From Novosphingobium kaempferiae (GTDB taxonomy: Bacteria > Pseudomonadota > Alphaproteobacteria > Sphingomonadales > Sphingomonadaceae): a stretch of 64,000 bases of DNA. The DNA lies in NCBI RefSeq assembly GCF_021227995.1, contig NZ_CP089301.1:2852001-2916000 (forward strand), given 5' to 3'. Below, one piece after another: positions 58,739 through 64,000 of this stretch. The notes under the pieces are model-generated. The model was not told the DNA's origin, did not search any database, and worked only from the letters and a program-made list of their open reading frames with translations. The translations under genes and the position numbers were made by a program. The number at the start of each line of letters is the position of its first letter. Position 1 is the stretch's first letter.

Positions 58739-59626
58739 ATGGCTACCCGCGCGCTCATTCCGCTGGACGACGATCTTGCCGCCGATGCCGAACGCGATAC
58801 CGAGCGCGGCATCCCCATCCGCTCCGTCACGCGCGCCGTCGCGGTGCTCCAGGCGATCAACCGCAACGGCTCGCTGAGCATGATGCAGGTCGCGCAGGCC
58901 TCCAACGTGCCCTACCCGACCGCCTGCCGCATCGTGCAGACGCTGATCCACGAAGGGCTGGTTGAGCGCGAGCCGCAGCGCAAGTTCTACCGCCCCACCG
59001 CGCTCGTCCAGTCGCTCTCGCACGGCTATCAGGGCGACAGCGCGATGGTGGATGTCGCCCGCCCGCACATCACGTCGCTCACCGGCCGCATCGGCTGGCC
59101 GGTGACGCTGACCAAGCAGGTCGGCGGCGCGATGGTGCTCTGCGATTCGACGCACTCGCTGACCACGCTGACGTTCAACCAGTACCATCCGGGCTATTCG
59201 ATCCCGATCCTCGCCTGCGCGGCGGGTCTCGTCCAGCTCGCCTTCTGCCCGGAGGCGGAGCGCGACAAGACGCTGGGGATGCTGGAGCGCTTCGGCGACA
59301 AGGACACGCAGCACATGCTGCAACTGGCCCGCGACGGCGGCCTGCTCGCCACCGTGCGCGCCAGCGGCTACGCGGCGCGCGGCTACAACCGCTTCACCCG
59401 CAATCCCGGCAAGACCTCCTCGATCGCGGTGCCGATCATGGTCGACGGCCAGATCGAGGGCGCGCTGACGGTCGCCTTCTTCGCCGCCACGATCGAGATC
59501 CGCAAGGCCGTGCGCGACCTGCTGGAGCCCCTGCGCGAGACCGCCGCCGCGATCGGCCGCGACATGGCCCGCGCACGCGCCGACGTGCCGCAGCCTTCCG
59601 TGCGCCCCGTGTTGCGCCGGGTCTGA
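58739..59626 (+). CDS. IclR family transcriptional regulator (2 of 2)
   Basis: A 295-residue paralogue of the regulator just upstream, with long identical stretches (SNVPYPTACRIVQTLIHEGLVERE; STHSLTTLTFNQYHPGYSIPILACAAGLVQLAF; GYAARGYNRFTRNPGKTSSIAVPI). The DNA-binding domain is at about 30-95 and the effector domain at about 105-290. ATG at 58739 has GGGAGGA upstream. A locus operator copy lies 47 bases upstream, suggesting self-control. It is followed after 2 bases by an alpha/beta hydrolase gene. Confidence 0.94.
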   Translation: MATRALIPLDDDLAADAERDTERGIPIRSVTRAVAVLQAINRNGSLSMMQVAQASNVPYPTACRIVQTLIHEGLVEREPQRKFYRPTALVQSLSHGYQGDSAMVDVARPHITSLTGRIGWPVTLTKQVGGAMVLCDSTHSLTTLTFNQYHPGYSIPILACAAGLVQLAFCPEAERDKTLGMLERFGDKDTQHMLQLARDGGLLATVRASGYAARGYNRFTRNPGKTSSIAVPIMVDGQIEGALTVAFFAATIEIRKAVRDLLEPLRETAAAIGRDMARARADVPQPSVRPVLRRV

Positions 59627-59628
59627 GG

Positions 59629-60606
59629 GTGGCGCCGAAACGCAGGCGACCGGGCATGGTCGCCGCCGGACTGCTCGCCGCCGTCGCGGTCGGCTGCGTG
59701 GCCTTCGTCGGCGCCGCGCGCGCAGGGCTGCTCTCACGCGATGACGCCGAAGTGGTGGCGCGCAACCGCACGCCACAGTCGCGCTTCGTCGAGGTTGCGG
59801 GCGTGCGCATCCACTACCTCGACGAAGGCTCCGGCCCGCCGGTGCTGCTGCTCCACGGCTCCTACCTCGACGTCCATGCCTACGACGCATGGGCGGGCGA
59901 ACTGGCGCGCGACCACCGCGTCGTGCGGCTCGACCGTCCCGCCTTCGGCCTCACCGGGCACGACCCCTTCCCCACCGCCGGCTACGAGCGCGAGGCCGAT
60001 GTCGTCTCCGCCTTCGCCGACCGGCTCGGCATCCGGGACGCGGTGCTGGTCGGCGCTTCGAGCGGCGGCACCACCGCCGCGCGGATCGCGGCGCACCGGC
60101 CCGATCTCGTGTCCCGGCTGGTGCTCATCAACTTCCCGCTGGCGCGCCGCTACATCAAGCCCGAGCGCGCCTATGCCCTGTCGATCTGGCTGCGCGATTC
60201 GGTGCTGCTGAACTACCAGCCCGCGTGGCTGACGCGCTGGATGCTCAACCAGAACCTCACCGACAACGCCGCCGCCTCCCCCGCGATGGTCGCGCGCCTG
60301 ACCGACGAGGCCAACCGCCCCGGCGTGCTGGAAGACCGCCGCCGCCTGGAAGCGGGCGCCCACGGCTACACCCAGGCCGAACGCGAGGACGACCTCGCCG
60401 CCATCCGCGCACCCGCGCTGCTGATCTGGGGCCGCGACAATCCGCTGCTCACGGTCAAGAGCGGCAAGGACGCCTTCGCCAGGGTCGGCGCGCCGGACAA
60501 GCGGATGGCCGTGCTCGACCACGCCTCGCACATGGTCCCGGTCGAGAAATCCGCCGAGAGCCTTGCGCTGGTGCGCAAGTTCCTGAGTGAGACGGGGGCG
60601 CGCTGA
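59629..60606 (+). CDS. Alpha/beta hydrolase with membrane anchor
   Basis: A 325-residue hydrolase. A GTG start and RRRPGMVAAGLLAAVAVGCVAFVGA suggest an N-terminal membrane anchor or signal. The oxyanion segment is LLLHGSYLDVH, the nucleophile elbow VGASSGGTT (Ser near 143), the acid lies in WGRDNPLLT and the His in DHASHMVPVE. It starts 2 bases after IclR 2 and is co-transcribed with it. Possible role: hydrolysis of the effector precursor or of an amide/ester intermediate (inference). Confidence 0.87.
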   Translation: MAPKRRRPGMVAAGLLAAVAVGCVAFVGAARAGLLSRDDAEVVARNRTPQSRFVEVAGVRIHYLDEGSGPPVLLLHGSYLDVHAYDAWAGELARDHRVVRLDRPAFGLTGHDPFPTAGYEREADVVSAFADRLGIRDAVLVGASSGGTTAARIAAHRPDLVSRLVLINFPLARRYIKPERAYALSIWLRDSVLLNYQPAWLTRWMLNQNLTDNAAASPAMVARLTDEANRPGVLEDRRRLEAGAHGYTQAEREDDLAAIRAPALLIWGRDNPLLTVKSGKDAFARVGAPDKRMAVLDHASHMVPVEKSAESLALVRKFLSETGAR

Positions 60607-60640
60607 GCAAGAGAGCAATCGCGGCCGATCCCGGAACGAA

Positions 60641-61783
60641 TCAGGCCTTTGCACCCGGAACGATGATTGAATTCGCGGCGGCCGGGATTTTCAGATGATA
60701 GCGCGCATATCGCCGTTCGCCGATCCTCTCCAGTGCGCCCAGTTCGACAAGCTCGGCCAGGTCGCGGGTCGCCGTGGCTGAGGCCGCATCGGTGATCGTG
60801 CGGTAGTTTCGCGCGCTGAGGCCACCCGCGAAACCGTTCGGCCCTTCTGCCATCATGCGGATCAGAGCCTTCTCCTGCCGCGGGTTGATCCTGTCCTTGA
60901 GCCGGTCGAGCAAGCGGGTCTTTTCGATCAGGAAGCCGATGCTCTCGATGGTGGAGGCCTGCGCTTCCAGCACGATGTCGGCGAACCATGTCATCCACGC
61001 ATCGATCCGGTTGCTCTGGCTGGCGCGCTGCAATTCGGCGTAATAGGCCTTCCTGCGCCGATGAATTGTTGCTGCCAGCGCCGTCAATGTCGGCGCTTCC
61101 AGGCTCTGCGCGAGCGCTTTTTCGGCAATCGCGCGCCCGAGGCGCCCATTACCGTCTTCGAACGGGTGTATCGTCTCGAACCACAGATGTGCGATCGCCG
61201 CGCGCGTGATGGCCGGAAAAGGCGCGTCGCCCTTTGGAGAGCTGTCGTTGAACCATGCGACGAACCGCGCCATTTCCAGCGGTACGCTATCGGAAGGTGG
61301 GGCCTCGAAATGGACCCGTGGCGCATGTAGCGCACCGGACACGATCTGCATGGGATCGGCATGTGTGCGATACGCACCGATATCCGCAAGATCGCGGCGC
61401 CCGTTCATCAGCATGCGATGCCAATCGAACAGCAGTTCATCGCTGAGTGGAACCGCATAGCGACGATACAAGTCGGCCATGAGTTCCGCCGCACCCGCTT
61501 CGGCAGGATTGGAGCGGCGCTTGTCCGCAATCAGCCCGAGTTGGCGGGCAATTGAAGACTGCACGCTGGCGCGATCCAGAAGCTCTCCCTCGATGGCAGA
61601 ACTTTCCACCATTTCGCGAGATATCAGTTCGATCACGATTCCTTGCCGGGCATGCTCATCGAGATGATGCATGGTCCCGACAACCACGCCCGAACCTTTC
61701 AGGAAGCGTTCCTCGGCAACCCGCAGGCGGCTTGGGTCGAAGCCAAAATTCGGCCAGTCGGGAAGCTGCCAGTTCCAACGCAT
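60641..61783 (-). CDS. Fic family protein (class II, with N-terminal inhibitory helix)
   Basis: A 380-residue Fic enzyme that likely transfers AMP to a protein hydroxyl. The N-terminal region is the DUF4172-like MRWNWQLPDWPNFGFDPSRL. The inhibitory helix SSAIEGE (Glu65) blocks the active site as in class II Fic proteins. The Fic motif HPFEDGNGRLGR lies near residue 203 with catalytic His. A C-terminal winged-helix-like part (FAGGLSARNYRTITDAASATATRDLAELVELGALERIGERRYARYHL) may bind DNA. No antitoxin gene is adjacent, fitting self-inhibition. It is unrelated to the catabolic locus. Confidence 0.92.
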   Translation of the reverse strand: MRWNWQLPDWPNFGFDPSRLRVAEERFLKGSGVVVGTMHHLDEHARQGIVIELISREMVESSAIEGELLDRASVQSSIARQLGLIADKRRSNPAEAGAAELMADLYRRYAVPLSDELLFDWHRMLMNGRRDLADIGAYRTHADPMQIVSGALHAPRVHFEAPPSDSVPLEMARFVAWFNDSSPKGDAPFPAITRAAIAHLWFETIHPFEDGNGRLGRAIAEKALAQSLEAPTLTALAATIHRRRKAYYAELQRASQSNRIDAWMTWFADIVLEAQASTIESIGFLIEKTRLLDRLKDRINPRQEKALIRMMAEGPNGFAGGLSARNYRTITDAASATATRDLAELVELGALERIGERRYARYHLKIPAAANSIIVPGAKA

Positions 61784-61908
61784 GATCGATGAGACGCCTT
61801 TCTATCGATCAATTTATGCTACAATCATGATCTATGAAAGGCCATTCCATCGCTCAATGGATGGCTATGATGCAGACACCGACGAGGTCGGCAGCCCACC
61901 CCACACAC

Positions 61909-61938
61909 AAAAAACGGACGGGGATCGCTCCCCGCCCG
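61909..61938 (-). terminator. Rho-independent terminator of the last TonB receptor
   Basis: On the minus strand a 10-bp GC-rich stem (one G-T pair) with a GCGA loop is followed by TTTTTTGTG. It lies about 30 bases after the TonB receptor stop at 61966. Confidence 0.85.
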
Positions 61939-61965
61939 CCTTTGCGCTTTCGATCCCGCCTCGGG

Positions 61966-64000
61966 TCAGAAGTCGATGCTGGCGCGCACGCCGACGGTCC
62001 GCGGGTCGGCGAGCGAGACGATGATGCCGCTGACGCTCCGGGTGGTGCCGGTGGCGCCGTACTCGTTGTAGGCCACGCGGGCGAGGCTGCTCGGAGTGCG
62101 GTTGTCGAACAGGTTGGTGGCGAAGGCCTCCAGCCGGATGTTGTCGACCTTGGCGCCGACGCGCAGGTTCACCTTCACGTTCTGCGGGATGTAGGCGAGG
62201 TTCGCCTCGGTGGCGTAGATGCGGTCGGTATAGATCGCGTCCATCCGCACGAAGGGCGAGAGGTGGTCGGTATAGGCGTGCTCCCAGGTCACGCCGAGGC
62301 TGCCGGACTTCTCCGGGTAGTAGGGCAGCTGCGTGCCGACCGGGCTGGCGTTGCCGGTGATCGCCAGCGCATCGGCGCTGTAGGTGCGCTTGATGTCGGT
62401 GCGGGCGTAGCCGAAGGTGCCTTCGACGGTCCAGTCCGGGTGCGGCAGGTAGAGCACTTCAAGCTCGACGCCCGAGAGGTCGACCTTGCCCGAGGGCGCG
62501 GTGACCTGCATCTGGCTGAGCACGCCCGAAGCCCGCGCCGCCTCGCTGGCGTAGTAGAGCACGGTGCTGGGGATGTGGCGGTCCTTCCACTGGCCGTAGT
62601 AGGCCGAGAGCATGACGCGCAGCTTGCGGTCGATCAGCCAGCCCTTGTAGCCGACCTCGTACATGTAGAGCTTGTCTTCGGGCACGACGCCGCTGACGTT
62701 CGCCTGCTCGTCGATCTGCGCCTGCACGTAGGCCGACTGCGAGAAGTACGAGGAGTTGAACTCGCCCGGACGGTTGCCGACCGAGAACGAGCCGTAGACC
62801 ATGCTGTCGGGCGCGACTTCGTACTGCAGGATCGCGCGCGGGGTGAACGAGCGGAAGGTGTTCTCGAACGTCGGGTTCGAGCCCGCGAAGGTCTTCTGGT
62901 ACTGGCGGTCCCACTGGTAGCGCGCCTCGCCCGAGAAGGTCAGCGCATCGGTGATGTCCCAGTTGACCGAGCCGAAGATGCCGATCGTCTCGGTGTTGTT
63001 GAGCAGGCGCGGGGTCACCACGCCGTATCCCGCGCCGGTGTAGGACGTGGTGATGACGTCGTAGTCCTGGTTCAGGTAGTTGGCGCCGATGGTCGCCCAG
63101 ACCGGCTTGTTCTTGGGCGAGGAGACGCGCACTTCGCCGTAGTAGCTCTCGTCGCGCGGGCCGCCCTGGATCAGGTTGTAGGCGTAGGGCAGGTTCGCCG
63201 CGCCGATGCTCGGGATGTCGCGGGTGTCATAGCCGAACAGGGTCTGGAGGAAGTTCCACTTGTTGACGTCGTAGGAGCCCAGCGCGCTGACGTTCCATGC
63301 GCCGATGTCCCAGTCCATGCTCACGCGCGCCTGCGCGGCTTCGCGGTGGAGGCCCAGGTGGTCGATGAAGTCGCGCCCGAACAGCGCCTGGCCGGACTGG
63401 AGCGCGGCATAGGCGGTGGGGTTGAGATCCTGGATCCAGGTCACGGTGTCCTTCGGATAGCCGGTCAGCTTGCCGCAGGTGTAGTTGAGCGATCCCGCCG
63501 GGGCCGCGCCGCCGTTGCAGTTCCAGGTGGACTGGTTGTAGCGCCCGTTGGCGGGCAGGCCGTCGTCGTCCTCCCAGTAGACGCCGAAGGCCTTGAAGTG
63601 CAGGTCCGGCGTCGGATCGAAGCGCAGGGTGCCGCTGATCGACTTGGTGTCGCGCTCACCCAGGCGCACGCCCGGATAGTTCACGTCCTTGTAGGCGCCG
63701 TCGGTGTGGTAGAGGTGGCCGCCGAGGCGGAAGGCCAGCACGTCGTTGACGATCGGGCCTTCGACGCTGGCCTTGATGTCGCGCGTGTCGAAGCTGGCGT
63801 AGCTGACGTCGAGGTTGCCGCCCCAGTCGTAGGCGGGCGGACGGGTGACGAGGTTGATCGCGCCCGCGAAGGTCGCGCGGCCGAAGAATGCGCTCTGCGG
63901 GCCCTTCACCACCTCGATGCGGTCGATGTTGCTGACGCCTTCGAAGTTGCCGCCGGGGACCGGCGCGCCATCGACGAACAGCGTCACGCTCTGGCGCGAG
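61966..64000 (-). CDS. TonB-dependent receptor (partial, N-terminus outside window)
   Basis: At least 677 residues of an outer-membrane receptor; the 5' end runs past base 64000. The part seen starts inside the plug (SRQSVTLFVDGAPVPGGNFEGVSNIDRIEVVKGPQSAFFGRATFAGAINLVTRPP) and goes through the barrel to TNLFDNRTPSSLARVAYNEYG and a terminal VRASIDF. The VKGPQSAFFGRATFAGAIN pattern resembles the receptors at 27470 and 41469. Signal peptide and TonB box cannot be seen. Confidence 0.92.
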   Translation of the reverse strand, partial: SRQSVTLFVDGAPVPGGNFEGVSNIDRIEVVKGPQSAFFGRATFAGAINLVTRPPAYDWGGNLDVSYASFDTRDIKASVEGPIVNDVLAFRLGGHLYHTDGAYKDVNYPGVRLGERDTKSISGTLRFDPTPDLHFKAFGVYWEDDDGLPANGRYNQSTWNCNGGAAPAGSLNYTCGKLTGYPKDTVTWIQDLNPTAYAALQSGQALFGRDFIDHLGLHREAAQARVSMDWDIGAWNVSALGSYDVNKWNFLQTLFGYDTRDIPSIGAANLPYAYNLIQGGPRDESYYGEVRVSSPKNKPVWATIGANYLNQDYDVITTSYTGAGYGVVTPRLLNNTETIGIFGSVNWDITDALTFSGEARYQWDRQYQKTFAGSNPTFENTFRSFTPRAILQYEVAPDSMVYGSFSVGNRPGEFNSSYFSQSAYVQAQIDEQANVSGVVPEDKLYMYEVGYKGWLIDRKLRVMLSAYYGQWKDRHIPSTVLYYASEAARASGVLSQMQVTAPSGKVDLSGVELEVLYLPHPDWTVEGTFGYARTDIKRTYSADALAITGNASPVGTQLPYYPEKSGSLGVTWEHAYTDHLSPFVRMDAIYTDRIYATEANLAYIPQNVKVNLRVGAKVDNIRLEAFATNLFDNRTPSSLARVAYNEYGATGTTRSVSGIIVSLADPRTVGVRASIDF

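Noticed and set aside
1..64000. Search by eye for CRISPR arrays, insertion sequences, integrases, phage genes and rRNA/tRNA genes
   Set aside because: No regularly spaced direct repeats, transposase or integrase motifs, or structured RNA genes were found.

Overview
The window is high-GC DNA from an alphaproteobacterium, most likely a sphingomonad (Novosphingobium, Sphingobium or Sphingomonas type). The evidence is four large TonB-dependent receptors with Ala-rich signal peptides, dense operons with 1-4 nt stop/start overlaps, sphingomonad-type inverted repeats between operons (a CGTCATTGCGAG family, a CGTCATCCCCGC family and a CCGTCGCCCCTG family), and small stress proteins (KGG, DUF2171, DUF3175) common in that order. 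No rRNA, tRNA, insertion sequence, phage gene or CRISPR array was found.

Region 1 (1-12.4 kb) is a stress and redox island. It holds the 5' part of exonuclease III, an RraB-like protein, small hydrophilic proteins, an SRPBCC protein, a Zn alcohol dehydrogenase, two SDRs, an alpha/beta hydrolase, a Cys-rich copper-binding protein, a flavodoxin-like reductase, a lone receiver protein, and an HWE histidine kinase / receiver / Crp-Fnr operon. A 12-nt element (GTTAACATGGAT, same orientation each time) lies upstream of three of these genes. Region 2 (12.7-22.8 kb) is regulatory: two more Crp/Fnr proteins, a FixJ-type regulator with a four-PAS histidine kinase, a divergent TonB receptor with a perfect 14-bp inverted repeat in the shared promoter, and an unusual winged-helix/cupin regulator.

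Region 3 (22.8-60.6 kb) looks like one large catabolic locus. It contains two TonB receptors, two MFS transporters, two isochorismatase-type amidohydrolases, three PuuE-like polysaccharide-deacetylase-fold hydrolases, an amidohydrolase, a triple-RidA protein, a FAD monooxygenase, an Asp/Glu-racemase-like protein, an aldehyde dehydrogenase, SDRs and alpha/beta hydrolases. A carbon-skeleton module is also present: CaiB-type CoA transferase, LeuC/LeuD-type dehydratase, FrdA-like flavoprotein, HMG-CoA-lyase-like enzyme and a PEP-mutase/isocitrate-lyase-family lyase. Together these suggest breakdown of an N-containing, probably heterocyclic or amide, compound through a branched dicarboxylic acid; the substrate is not evident. 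Two paralogous pairs (SAM methyltransferase plus ~100-aa partner) sit next to the two receptors.

Control of region 3 probably falls to one GntR and two IclR proteins. A 20-bp element, TTGT-N8-TATAGCAA, recurs upstream of the HMG-CoA lyase operon, in the CoA transferase/GntR intergenic region, upstream of the second IclR gene and, with two mismatches, between an SDR and an MFS gene. This ties the operons into one putative regulon. Region 4 (60.6-64 kb) holds a Fic protein and the 3' part of a fourth TonB receptor that runs off the end.
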